The notes: a model not told the origin generated them from the letters alone. DNA of 24,855 nucleotides from HOT-345 sp963531535 (GCA_963531535.1 CAUSGX010000012.1:1-24855); one strand, 5' to 3'; positions 17,465-24,855 are shown, numbered from the stretch's first letter. Program-made: numbers and translations.

Positions 17465-18063
17465 TATGATTTATTGTATTGTTTATAAATTTTTTTGAGA
17501 AGGAATTTTCAGATTAGTCTAGATAGTGTTATGGTAGTCAATATTCCGAGTCAGATTCAGAAGATAAGCCATCAAAAATTCGTTTTTGTATTAAAGTATT
17601 GACCAAAATAAAATCCAATATAAATAACAACTATAGTTGAAAGAAGGCAAAGTGGGAGGTCTTTTTTTATAAAATCAAACATTTTTACCTTACTTACTCA
17701 GAGGTAGATGAGTCCAATACTTGTAATTGGAGGTGTGTATTTAATGATAATGAGTTTTTCAAGAAGCGGATAATTATCTATGGTTTTTGTTAGTTTTTGA
17801 AATGTCGGAGATTTTGCTCAAGAGCGTCGTTTGTTAGGAAAAAATTTTTCTCCATATTTTCCCAAGAGGAAATGTAATAGATCGCCTCAGAAATCTCAAA
17901 ACAGTGAAAGGAAAAATAAAAAGGGAATTCAGATTCATAATTGTGGAGATAAAATAGTCAAGGTTAAAATTATTATTGGTCCTTCTAAGAGAACAACTAT
18001 TGCGATAAGAATATAGAAAATTCGAGTATATTCTTGATAAAAGGAGAGTGCGTATTCTAACAT
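17464..18063 (-). CDS. DedA (SNARE-associated/VTT) family membrane protein
   Basis: A 199-residue polytopic membrane protein with ten TGA-glycines. An N-terminal EGP segment lies in the first hydrophobic region (IVVLLEGPIIILTL), followed by FGDFGGDLLHFLLGKYGEKFF (about residues 55-75), as in DedA proteins. The motif IKYTPPITSIGLIYLG corresponds to the family's KF-x-P segment, with Lys and Tyr in place of the common Arg-Phe. Two further hydrophobic helices lie at the C-terminus. DedA proteins include phospholipid and undecaprenyl-phosphate translocases; with glycosyltransferase neighbours on both sides, lipid-carrier recycling is a reasonable guess. It starts three bases after the upstream stop, so the cluster is one operon. 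Confidence 0.75.
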
Positions 18064-18066
18064 AAA

Positions 18067-19164
18067 TTATTGATCGAGGTATTTGTAAATGGTTTCTAAG
18101 GCTTGCTCAGTTTTGATTTTTGTTTTGAATGGCTGAATTTCTGAGAGTTTTGAGATAAGATGTGAGAGCTGATCGTTATCATTTCCACTCACGAAGTATT
18201 TTTTTACTCACAGATACTCTGATAGATAGAGTTGTTCAGTTTGATTTGGAGTAGGGAAGAGAATGGCCGGTTTTTCTAGCTCAATAAGATCCATTATTGT
18301 TGTATATCCGGCTCTAGAAATGATTGTTTTTGCGTTTAAAAATCTTTTGATCTTTTCTTCTCCAGCCAAAAATCAGTAAATCTCAATATTATGTTCTGTA
18401 TCATGTTGATAATATTCTTTTTGAGTGGTGTCTCAAAGGATGAACACTTTTTTTCATGGTAAAGTTTTTGCTTCATTTAGAAGCTTTTGGATAAAAACAC
18501 CTCTATGTTGTGCTAGATATCAGCTAATCGTGAAAAGATAATCGATTGGCTCAGATTGTTCTTTATTTTCTTTTCATCAAAAACTTGAAATCACTCCAAC
18601 ATAATTATGTTTAACTTCATTGATTCGTCCTGGATGAGAAAGTTTTCCTGCTAAATTATATTCAGTGTCTTTATAGTCAGGAATAAAGATTCTTGCGAAT
18701 TTTTGGAAGTATTTTTTATTGAAATAATCCATGAATTTTTGTGAGAAAGAAAAGATTTTTGGGATATGAAAAGAAAGTTGATGGGTTAAAAGAAAAGATT
18801 TGGTTTTCTTGCTAAAAAAACCATACTTCCCATCTGAAAAAATGAAGTTATAATCTGTTTTCTTTTCTAGTTTTTTAAGGAGTTTTTGTTCTCTTCTTAT
18901 TCTGATATAGGTGGTTAGAAGATCTGAAATTAACATAATATAGAATGATCGTCAGCTCCCTCTTTCTAGTGTTGGATAATCAATGAGTTCAAAAAATCTG
19001 ACTTTTTCTCCGTGAAGTTCAGTCTTTAGATAGTTGAGAGCATTTCCAAAGCAAACAATATCAAGGTAATAAGCTTGCTTTAGATAATGTTTGATGATTG
19101 GAAGGGTTCTTGTTGCGTGGCCAAGTCCCAGTGTTGATATGGCAAAAAGTGCCTTTTTCTCCAT
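18067..19164 (-). CDS. GT-B glycosyltransferase, MurG/family 28-like
   Basis: A 365-residue protein. The N-terminal nucleotide-fold begins FAISTLGLGHATRTLPIIKH, whose glycine loop and His are typical of MurG-like and MGD synthase-like enzymes. The C-terminal domain has IISRAGYTTIMDLIELEKPA followed by ILFPTPNQTEQLYLSEYL (about residues 280-320), matching the donor-binding segment of family 28 (SRAG...E...P...P...QxxNA). Seven TGA-glycines lie mainly in the second half. It would transfer a sugar from a UDP-sugar to a lipid-linked or lipid acceptor at the inner membrane. It is first of the cluster with the DedA and GT32 genes. It is not a clear MurG orthologue, because the central part differs. 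One repeated-word copy (18992) lies inside. Confidence 0.8.
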
Positions 19165-19262
19165 GTTGTAAGGAGTGAATAAAAACTTTATTTACTATAG
19201 TTATTTTTTCGAGATATGCAATAGTGAATTTTATATTAGGAGAGTCGCATTTTTCTTCTCTT

Positions 19263-20033
19263 TTAATAGAGTAGGTAACCATATTTTTTGATGATTGATT
19301 TTATGTTTTCTGTGAGAGATTGGTCGATAGAGGAACAGAGGAGTGCTAGTCTATTGAGGCTAGTATTGTGTTTATTTTCTTTTAGAATCTGCTCTAGTAC
19401 TGAGATGTTTATGTGTTTTTTGTTTTTCCTCAGCCATTTTTTTATCAGTTCTTCTGCATAAGATTGCTGCAAGGGTGAGGTATTATAAAGTGTCTCAAGA
19501 ATAGCTAGTTCTGGTATTGCAATATTAAACTTTTGCGTTCCAATTGAGATCTTGTGGGTAAGTTTATAAAAGAATGGAAACAGATTTTTCTTCTTATTAG
19601 TATATGTCTTTAAGAGTGCTTGTTTTTCAAAAAGAATTGTTTCTGTAGATTGCTTGCTTGGTGTGACTAGGAGGATTTCCTCTGGGATTGTGTATGAAAT
19701 TAGTGCGATCTCAAGTGCTTTAAGTCATCAAATATATCGTTTTCAAGGGATGAAATCTTTACAGTGTTTATTTAATATTTCCCAATAATACTTTTGAGCA
19801 ATCGTTTCATTATCTAGTGTTTCTTTTGTATTAGCTACGAGGAAAAGATTTTTTTTGAGATTTAGGAGATGGCCTCTAAGTTTTAGATAGTAGATAACTT
19901 TGTACATTTTGCTTTCAGAATATTCTCCTTCCAAGAGGGTCTGGAGTTGATTTTTTATCATTACATTTGTAATGATTTTCCCTTGGTATTTTTGGAGTTG
20001 TTCTGCGATGAATTCTAGATTGCTTTTTGCCAT
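19263..20033 (-). CDS. AbiEi-like transcriptional regulator without a visible toxin partner
   Basis: A 256-residue protein. The N-terminal 70 residues form a winged helix-turn-helix ending in YYLKLRGHLLNLKKNLFLVA, the recognition helix and wing of AbiEi-type antitoxins. Then come GKRYIGGLKALEIALISYTI and, further on, IAIPELAILETLYNTS, corresponding to the Y-I-S-x-x-S-A-L and iA-x-x-E-K-A-l-l-D-x-l-Y segments of the family. AbiEi proteins repress their own operon and neutralise an AbiEii nucleotidyltransferase toxin. No AbiEii gene is adjacent, and the nucleotidyltransferase-like gene at 11641 is distant and dissimilar. It may be an orphan regulator. Three TGA-glycines lie together near residues 97-102. 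Confidence 0.55.
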
Positions 20034-20209
20034 TTATTAGTTCTATCCTATTAAAATGATAAAAAAAATATAGTGATTTATCCAAAAAAAACAAGTTAAT
20101 TTTTCCTAAAAAATTCTTTTGATTTTTCTATTGTATTTGGCTCAGAAAATCATAGAAATTGAACTGTCGTAAATGATATGAAATTTATTTATCTTACAAT
20201 ACTCTTGCG
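20034..20209. other. Divergent intergenic region
   Basis: 176 AT-rich bases between the minus-strand AbiEi-like gene and the plus-strand gene at 20210. I see no gene or strong hairpin. TACAAT at 20195-20200 is a possible -10 box about ten bases before the ATG at 20210, with no convincing -35 at the expected distance. The sequence AATACTCTTGCGATG across that start matches the dnaN start region in 14 of 15 bases. Confidence 0.35.
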
Positions 20210-20482
20210 ATGTTTCAGATGCCACTCATTGACTTTTGAGCTACAGATACTAGAACAATTGCAGTTGAGGGGATTAGAGCATCTGTTATGCAAAATGATC
20301 AGGGTAAATATGAGGTGCTTCTTGAGATTAATTCAAATAAAATGCTGATCGCGATACAAGGAGCTCTTGATTATATTGAACAATTTGAAATTATTGCAGT
20401 GAGAGGATTTATTGAGCTTTCAACATCGTTTATTCAGACAATTAAAAGATTAGTTTGACATTTGCTTTGTAGATTAGACTAG
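20210..20482 (+). CDS. Unknown 90-residue protein
   Basis: From ATG 20210 (or ATG 20219) to TAG 20480-20482, with two TGA-glycines, one in LIDFGATDTRT and one near the C-terminus. The pattern is short beta strands (TRTIAVEGIRASV, YEVLLEINS) and a C-terminal helix (IELSTSFIQTIKRLVGHLL), with no signal peptide or membrane helix. No family is recognised. It stands alone in a single-gene unit ending in a terminator. A short -10-like sequence almost touching the start suggests a leaderless transcript. Confidence 0.5.
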
Positions 20483-20495
20483 ATAAAAAAATATA

Positions 20496-20530
20496 AGAGC
20501 TTTTATTCCTCCAAAAATAAGAGCTTTTTT
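20496..20530 (+). terminator. Terminator after the 90-residue gene
   Basis: AGAGCTTTTATT (20496-20507) pairs with AATAAGAGCTTT (20516-20527) through two wobble pairs, followed by T residues. Confidence 0.6.
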
Positions 20531-20548
20531 AATGCTTAAAATTGAATA

Positions 20549-20959
20549 ATGGTTGAAAACCCACAGATGGAGATTATGATTAAAGAATATTCTAAGAATC
20601 CTCTTTGTCATTATGAAATGAAAGATCCTGATATAAGTAGACACGAGGGAAATTTTATCTGTTGAGATGATATTACTGTTTATCTCAAGATCAAGGATGG
20701 GAAAATTCTAGAATATAGTTATGATGGGAATCCTAGTACGGTTAGTTTGGCGGCGGCCAGTTTTCTATCAGAATTTTTGGTTTGATCTTCGCTAGATGAA
20801 GTTTTGACTTGGAATTATGAAACTTTTATTCAAAAATGATTTGAAGTTTCTCCAAGAAGAAAGAGGGCAGCAATGATTGCTCTCTTGTGAACTAGAAATG
20901 CTATTCATGCCTATCTTGAAGATGGACAAGAAGATGAATTTGATGATTTGATAGATTAA
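20549..20959 (+). CDS. NifU/SufU-like Fe-S scaffold homologue with missing cysteines
   Basis: A 136-residue protein with the length and fold pattern of IscU/SufU. It has an N-terminal NPLCHYE segment, then CGDDITVYLKIKDGKI (C38; G39 by TGA) matching the first ligand CGD of scaffold proteins. YSYDGNPSTVSLAAASFLSE corresponds to the GCGSAIASSS region, and SPRRKRAAMIALLGTRNAI to the region containing the third cysteine (HCS). The second and third cysteines are absent, and the only other cysteine seen nearby is C20. A standard [2Fe-2S] scaffold role is therefore doubtful. It may use other ligands, bind a partner, or be degenerate. No sufB, sufC or iscS gene is in the window. Confidence 0.7.
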
Positions 20960-21038
20960 ACCTAAAAAAAGTCTTGAAAAAGGGTAGTAGTTGTGTACAA
21001 GTAGTGAAAGATGTCTACTGATTTTATTTTCCTTTAAA

Positions 21039-21428
21039 ATGATGTTTAGACTTCTAAAAGAGCTTATCTTAGCCGTTGTGATTAACGCTGGGATCCTTTA
21101 TGGGCTTAATTATTATCACTTTGCATTAGAGATTAATGTTCAAACTGGTGGATTAAAGACATTTTTGATCCTTGGTTTTATACTCTGGATTGTCAACTTT
21201 GTCTTGAGGAAGATTCTTCATATGTTGGCACTTCCTCTTAGAGTTTTGACTTTTGGACTGATTTCGTTTGTGATTAATATTTGAGTTATTTACTTTTTTG
21301 GTCGGTTTGTGAATACTTACTATCATGATTTGGCTACGATTACCTTATCAGAAAGTTACTTTAAGGTATTGATTCTTTCATTTGTTATTACCTTTGTGTA
21401 TTCATTCCTTTATAAGCTTCTTAAGTAA
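21039..21428 (+). CDS. YvlD / phage holin 4 superfamily membrane protein
   Basis: A 129-residue protein with four predicted membrane helices and few charged residues. The motif LPLRVLTFGLISFVINIGV (about residues 69-87) matches the family's P-l-x-x-L-T-l-G-L-f-x-x-v-I-N segment. The preceding NFVLRKILHMLALP matches the usual N-x-x-l-k-p-l-l segment. Despite the name, chromosomal members are not phage lysis proteins; their role is unknown, possibly in envelope stress. I chose ATG 21039 (ATG 21042 follows at once). The longer frame reaching 20991 relies on a non-ATG start and has a non-family extension. One TGA-glycine is present. Confidence 0.75.
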
Positions 21429-21492
21429 AGAGCTAATTAAAATAGGAGAAAAAATCAGATTTATATTTTGTTTATATTTGTGTTAAGTTATT

Positions 21493-22083
21493 ATGAAAAA
21501 TTACAGTATTACTAGAGAAAAAGCTGCAATTACGCTTTGAGTTTCTACAAGAACTATTGATAGATACGTTAAAAGCGGAAAGCTCTCTTATAAGAAGATT
21601 GCGAATAAGGTGTTGCTTGCTAGAGATGAAGTTGAGGCTTTGCAAGAGGAGTTTTCAAGTCTTCGTACTGAGGTAACCAGTGAGCTTATTCATGAGGCAA
21701 CGCCATCAAACCAGCCAACTACAACGAATCCAGTTGCGGTCAGAGCTGACCTTGATCAAGCAATTGATGAAAAGATTGAGAAGTTTTTTTTGATCTTTAA
21801 GGAGAAGGACAAGATGATTGAAGAGAAAAACAAGATTATCTTTATGCTTCAGCAGAGGATTTGAGAGCTTGAAACTAAAATTCAGTCAATGATTGCGTTA
21901 CCAGATTATAATAAAGAGAAGCAAGCTATGATTTTAGAGAAGCAAAAGCTAGAGGAGAAAGTTACTGTACTTAAAGATGCTATTAAAACCGAGAAAATGA
22001 AGAGTTTTATTCTTGTGGTTTTGGCTCTAATTTTTATTGGAATTGCGGTATTCTTGCTTTTCAGATATAATATTATTTCCTAA
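21493..22083 (+). CDS. Membrane-tethered helix-turn-helix protein
   Basis: A 196-residue protein in three parts. Residues 1-40 (YSITREKAAITLGVSTRTID, then RYVKSGKLSYKKI) form a MerR/excisionase-type helix-turn-helix; the glycine of the turn (G16) is TGA. Residues about 45-165 are highly charged with heptad-like repeats (KEKDKMIEEKNKIIFMLQQR), predicted coiled coil, interrupted by a Thr/Pro-rich linker near 75-90. Residues about 171-190 are one transmembrane helix (SFILVVLALIFIGIAVFLLF) with a short RYNIIS tail. The layout suggests a DNA-binding domain held at the membrane by its C-terminus. Function unknown: a regulator or a chromosome-membrane anchor. GH26 follows 12 bases later, so they may be co-transcribed. 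Confidence 0.7.
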
Positions 22084-22095
22084 ATTTCTCTTTTC

Positions 22096-23436
22096 ATGAA
22101 ATTACTAACAAAATTTTTGATTCTTTTGCCCTTGATCTGTTCAGGGCTTTTTTGAATTTCTCATGGATATTTATTTTGACTCAAGTCTTTCGATAATTCT
22201 GTTGAAAATATTGTGCAAATAGAGAAAGAATTCTGAGTTTTTTTGCCTGTTGTTTCTTTTATCTATGATCCTTGGTATCAGTGGAATGTCCCTTGAGAAC
22301 TAAAAAAGATAAAAGAGCAACTTGGAGAAAATAGAATTTATCACATCAGTATTTCTCCGAATACTTTTACAGCGCAAGAGGTTGCTGATGGGAAGTTTGA
22401 TACTGAGTATTTGACTTTTTTTGACTATATAAAGCAGTATAATTTGAAGGTAATCTTTAGGACGATGCACGAGATGAACTGAGGTTGGTATCCTCGAAGT
22501 TCAAATCCAGAAACTTTCAAAAAAGCTTGGATCCATGTTTGGCAACTTTCAAGACAAGTTGGTTTGGATCGTAATCATCTCCTTTTTGATATGTCTGTGA
22601 ATGCATGGGATCTTCCAGCAAAAGATTGAAAAACCTGACAAAAATCAGTTTTTGTTCATTGCACACCGAAGGATAAACCAAAACTCAAATGCCCAAGTTT
22701 TGAAGATTATTATCCTGGAGATGAATATGTAGATTTGATGGGATTTACTTTTTATAACTGGGGGAAGGGGAATAGTAATAGGCGACGAGGATCTCCTGAT
22801 AAGATTGTGAATAATACCACTTGGCAGACTCTTGAGAGAATAAAGAGAATTTGAAAACCGATTTTTATTGATGAAGTCTGAACTTCTGCGGTAGAATATC
22901 CAGAACCTTATAGTTATCAGAGGTCCTTAGAGATGTATCAGTCAAATAAAGAGTTAAAAAATGCTTGGCTTGTTCAATTGAGAGAATTTCTGCAGAGAGA
23001 AACTAAGATTGTCGGAGCTATTTACTTTAATGTAGATTTGACCAATTGATTGCAGCATCAGATTATAGGGGAGCTCGATTGGGCTGTAATAAATCTCGCA
23101 AATGGTAAGTTTTATGAGGGATTCTGGGATATTTACCAGTATGGGAAACATGATCTTGCTTCAATACTAGAGTTATTCTGACTTGATGAGGTGAATTTTG
23201 CTGGGAAAAAGGCTTTTGTGAGTCCAGAGATAAAAAGATTAAGTCTCCAGATTGATGAAATTGTAGGTGAGAAGTATAAAACAAAGGAAGAAAAATCAGA
23301 TTTTTATCTTCTTTTGTCAGGGAATTTTAAGGATAACTCTTCTTTTTCACAGGCAGTTAGATTCCTTGCTCAGACCTATGCCCTCTCAGGAAATCAGTCT
23401 TCTGGGGCTCTTGCCTCTACTGGCTCCCTCTTATAA
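22096..23436 (+). CDS. Secreted glycoside hydrolase family 26 (mannanase-like)
   Basis: A 446-residue protein. The N-terminal hydrophobic signal sequence (about residues 1-22) is followed by a (beta/alpha)8 barrel. The acid/base motif is FRTMHEMNGGWYP (residues 121-133, E126; N128-G129 by TGA), as in GH26. The nucleophile region is IFIDEVGTSA (E260). GH26 enzymes cleave beta-1,4-mannans or mixed-linkage glucans. A C-terminal extension of about 100 residues has no recognised domain. It contains more than ten TGA-glycines and one copy of the repeated word (23296). For an epibiont it could act on host or biofilm polysaccharide; that is inference. It starts 12 bases after the membrane-tethered regulator and ends before a terminator shared with clpB. 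Confidence 0.8.
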
Positions 23437-23453
23437 GACACTATTTAATAATG

Positions 23454-23481
23454 AAAAAACTCCTAATATTAGGAGTTTTTT
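23454..23481. terminator. Bidirectional terminator, 28-bp perfect palindrome
   Basis: Perfect dyad centred at 23467/23468 with core ACTCCTAATATTAGGAGT flanked by A6 and T6. It terminates GH26 on the plus strand, and it contains the stop codon of the minus-strand ClpB-like gene. Confidence 0.85.
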
Positions 23482-24785
23482 ATGTTTTCTTGATCTTTTA
23501 AGATTGCTTGTTTTTCTATTTCTAGTGTGTGGATTTGTTTTTCTAGTTGTAAAATTTCTTCAGGCATTGTTGTAACTCTCATTTTCACTCTTGCAGCGGC
23601 CTCATCAAGGAGATCAATCGCTTTATCAGGAAGTTTCCTATCAGTGATATATCTCGAAGAGAGATCTACTGCGGAAAGTACTGCATCATCTGTGATTTTA
23701 ATTCAATGGTGAGTTTCGTAGACAGGTTTGATTCAGCGGAGGATTGCGATAGCATCTTCTTTAGTTGGCTCATTGACTAGAATTGGCTGGAATCTTCTCT
23801 CTAAGGCTCCATCCTTTTCAATATATTGACGGTATTCATTGAGTGTTGTAGCACCTATGACTTTGATTTTTCATCTTGCAAGGGCTGGTTTGATCATATT
23901 CGCCATATCCATTGCTCATTCAGTCTTTCATGCTCAAACGACCATATGGATCTCATCAATAAAGAGAATGATATTTCAGTCAGATTTCTCTACTTCTTTT
24001 AAAATGGCTTTCATCCTTTCTTCAAAGTCTCATCTGTATTTACTTCCAGCCATGAGCGCTCAAATATCCAGCTCGATAATTTTTTTGTGTTTAAGCATAT
24101 CTGGGACATCATCCTTGATGATTTGCTGCGCTAGGAGCTCGATAATTGCTGTTTTTCAAACTCCAGGCTCTCACACAAGTACAGGATTGTTTTTTGTCCT
24201 ACGAGAAAGAATCTGCATAAGTCTGCGGAGTTCTTCATCTCTTCCAATAACAGGATCAAGCTTACCTTCTTGAGCGAGCTGAGTAATATCTTTTCCATAT
24301 TTAGATAAAGCTTCAAGGCTGACTTCAGGATTATTATCCTGAATTTTTTCTCCATTTCTCATATTGAGAATTGTAGTATATGTCGACTCATAAGATATTC
24401 AGAGCTTTTCAAGCATTGACTTAGTGTCGCTTGAGACCTTGAGTAAGGCGAGAAAGAAATGTTCAGTTGTGATATAACTATCTCACATTTTTTGCATTTG
24501 TTGCTCGGAAGTTGTTAGAATTTCTTCTAGCTCCTTACTGATGCTACTTTCGATATTTCCAGTTGTCTTTGGTAGCTTACCAATAAGCATAATGGTCTCA
24601 GCCTTAATTTGCTCTTCATTTGCTTTTAGATTTTTTAGAATTGCAGGAAGGTAGCCATCTGCTTGTTCTAACATCGCATAAAGAAGATGAGGCGTTGTTA
24701 TTTGTGGATTTTTCTGATTGATACAGATATTGTTTGCCTCTTGAATGGCTTCGCTAGCCTTTATTGTTAGTTTATTGAAGTTCAT
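23469..24785 (-). CDS. clpB: ClpB-type disaggregase, N-domain plus first AAA+ module only
   Basis: A 438-residue protein. The N-domain of two Clp repeats spans about residues 1-140. AAA+ module 1 follows, with Walker A GEPGVGKT (205-212, two TGA-glycines), pore-loop GSKYRG (247-252), Walker B ILFIDE (D277, E278), sensor GATT (311-314) and Arg fingers R330-R331. It ends with DEAAARVKMR and the first part of the middle domain (LEKQIHTLEIEKQA). Full-length ClpB is about 860 residues; the coiled middle domain and second AAA+ module are missing. The stop lies inside a terminator palindrome, so the truncation is not a window artefact. A CIRCE-like site upstream suggests heat-shock control by HrcA. 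Either the second half is encoded elsewhere or a single-ring enzyme is used. Confidence 0.9.
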
Positions 24786-24807
24786 TATTGTTTTACTAAA
24801 ATATAAA

Positions 24808-24832
24808 TAGCACTTATTAATTTGTTGTGCTA
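24808..24832. promoter_or_regulatory. CIRCE-like operator upstream of clpB
   Basis: TAGCAC (24808-24813), exactly 13 bases, then GTGCTA (24827-24832). The CIRCE consensus bound by HrcA is TTAGCACTC-N9-GAGTGCTAA, which has the same TAGCAC-N13-GTGCTA core. The match is 7 of 9 in one arm and 6 of 9 in the other. It lies 22-47 bases before the clpB start, just upstream of a TATATT -10-like box (24800-24805, minus strand). Confidence 0.6.
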
Positions 24833-24855
24833 CATTTTTAATGAAAAAAAATCTA

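Larger units (their letters stand above)
1882..23305. repeat. Dispersed 10-mer TCAGATTTTT / AAAAATCTGA, 16 exact copies
   Basis: Plus-strand TCAGATTTTT starts at 1882, 2633, 3456, 4488, 5313, 6602, 8228, 9778, 10437, 11821 and 23296. AAAAATCTGA starts at 4470, 6303, 10706, 15616 and 18992. Nine copies lie in coding sequence (DUF1846, rsmE, DUF192, acidic protein, dnaN twice, nucleotidyltransferase, glycosyltransferase, GH26) and seven are intergenic. The following bases are mostly pyrimidines (consensus TCAGATTTTTYT) and the preceding bases are often AA. Inside genes the word is read in several frames and encodes different peptides (SDF, QIF, KIG, KNL, RFF), so protein conservation does not explain it. 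Near matches also occur, for example 9754 and 15634. Counted by eye. A DNA uptake-type signal is the leading interpretation. Confidence 0.8.

Noticed and set aside
18067..19164. Calling the GT-B glycosyltransferase MurG
   Set aside because: The donor-site segment is similar but the N-terminal and central regions differ and no mur genes are adjacent, so only the superfamily is supported.
21039..21428. Phage holin, hence prophage remnant
   Set aside because: The protein matches the chromosomal YvlD branch of the superfamily, and no phage genes, integrase or att-like repeats are nearby.
320..24785. Broken genes, frameshifts or pseudogenes suggested by the many in-frame TGA codons
   Set aside because: The frame never changes across the TGA codons, and they fall on conserved glycines, so this is recoding and not decay.
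320..24785. TGA as selenocysteine or tryptophan
   Set aside because: The positions match glycine in family motifs (GPEGG, GEPGVGKT, CGGTH). TGG is used normally for Trp, and no SECIS-like element was sought out or seen.
1..24855. CRISPR arrays, tRNA or rRNA genes, insertion sequences
   Set aside because: No regularly spaced repeats, cloverleaf-like segments, rRNA signatures, transposase motifs or flanking inverted repeats were found on reading both strands.

Overview
The window comes from a low-GC bacterium that reads UGA as glycine (genetic code 25), as Candidatus Absconditabacteria (SR1) and Gracilibacteria (BD1-5/GN02) of the Candidate Phyla Radiation (CPR) do. The sequence shows this directly. 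In-frame TGA falls exactly where protein families have an invariant glycine: the Walker A loop of ClpB, GPEGG of RsmE, CGGTH of the AlaRS editing domain, the first glycine loop of FtsZ and RNP2 of the RRM protein. Read with TGA as stop, nearly every gene breaks into pieces. Read as glycine, 27 continuous genes fill almost the whole window and no gene-free gap exceeds about 200 bases. No tRNA, rRNA, CRISPR array or insertion sequence was seen. Almost no gene has a Shine-Dalgarno sequence.

Layout. Positions 1-1848 hold an unidentified partial gene, a CBS-domain protein with a HEPN-like N-terminus, a 34-residue membrane peptide and a VirB2/TrbC-like pilin candidate. Positions 1915-5000 hold two unknown genes, a half-length DUF1846 protein and a stand-alone editing plus DHHA1 half of alanyl-tRNA synthetase. 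Positions 5131-7652 hold rsmE, a membrane-anchored DUF192 protein and a long acidic protein on the minus strand. Positions 7822-11006 hold an RRM RNA-binding protein, pyruvate kinase and the DNA sliding clamp dnaN. Positions 11040-12543 hold a type IV pilin-like protein overlapping a nucleotidyltransferase-like protein. Positions 12690-15593 hold ftsA, ftsZ and an orphan protein resembling the ATP synthase epsilon subunit. Positions 15723-20033 hold a TRM11-type RNA methyltransferase facing a minus-strand cluster of two glycosyltransferases and a DedA protein, then an AbiEi-like regulator. Positions 20210-23436 hold an unknown small protein, a NifU-like scaffold lacking most ligand cysteines, a YvlD-type membrane protein, a membrane-tethered helix-turn-helix protein and a secreted GH26 glycoside hydrolase. 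Positions 23469-24785 hold a ClpB that stops after its first ATPase domain, behind a CIRCE-like operator.

Three themes stand out. First, the 10-mer TCAGATTTTT (or its complement AAAAATCTGA) occurs 16 times by hand count, where base composition predicts fewer than one. It lies in genes and in terminators, and three terminators are built from inverted pairs of it. That is how DNA uptake sequences behave in Neisseria and Haemophilus, so a previously undescribed uptake-type signal is my main candidate for a new system. Second, three conserved multidomain proteins (AlaRS, ClpB, DUF1846) are present only as halves, which suggests gene fission. Third, there are readable regulatory elements: sigma70-like promoters with TATACT-type -10 boxes, the CIRCE-like site, and a set of competing hairpins in front of ftsA.
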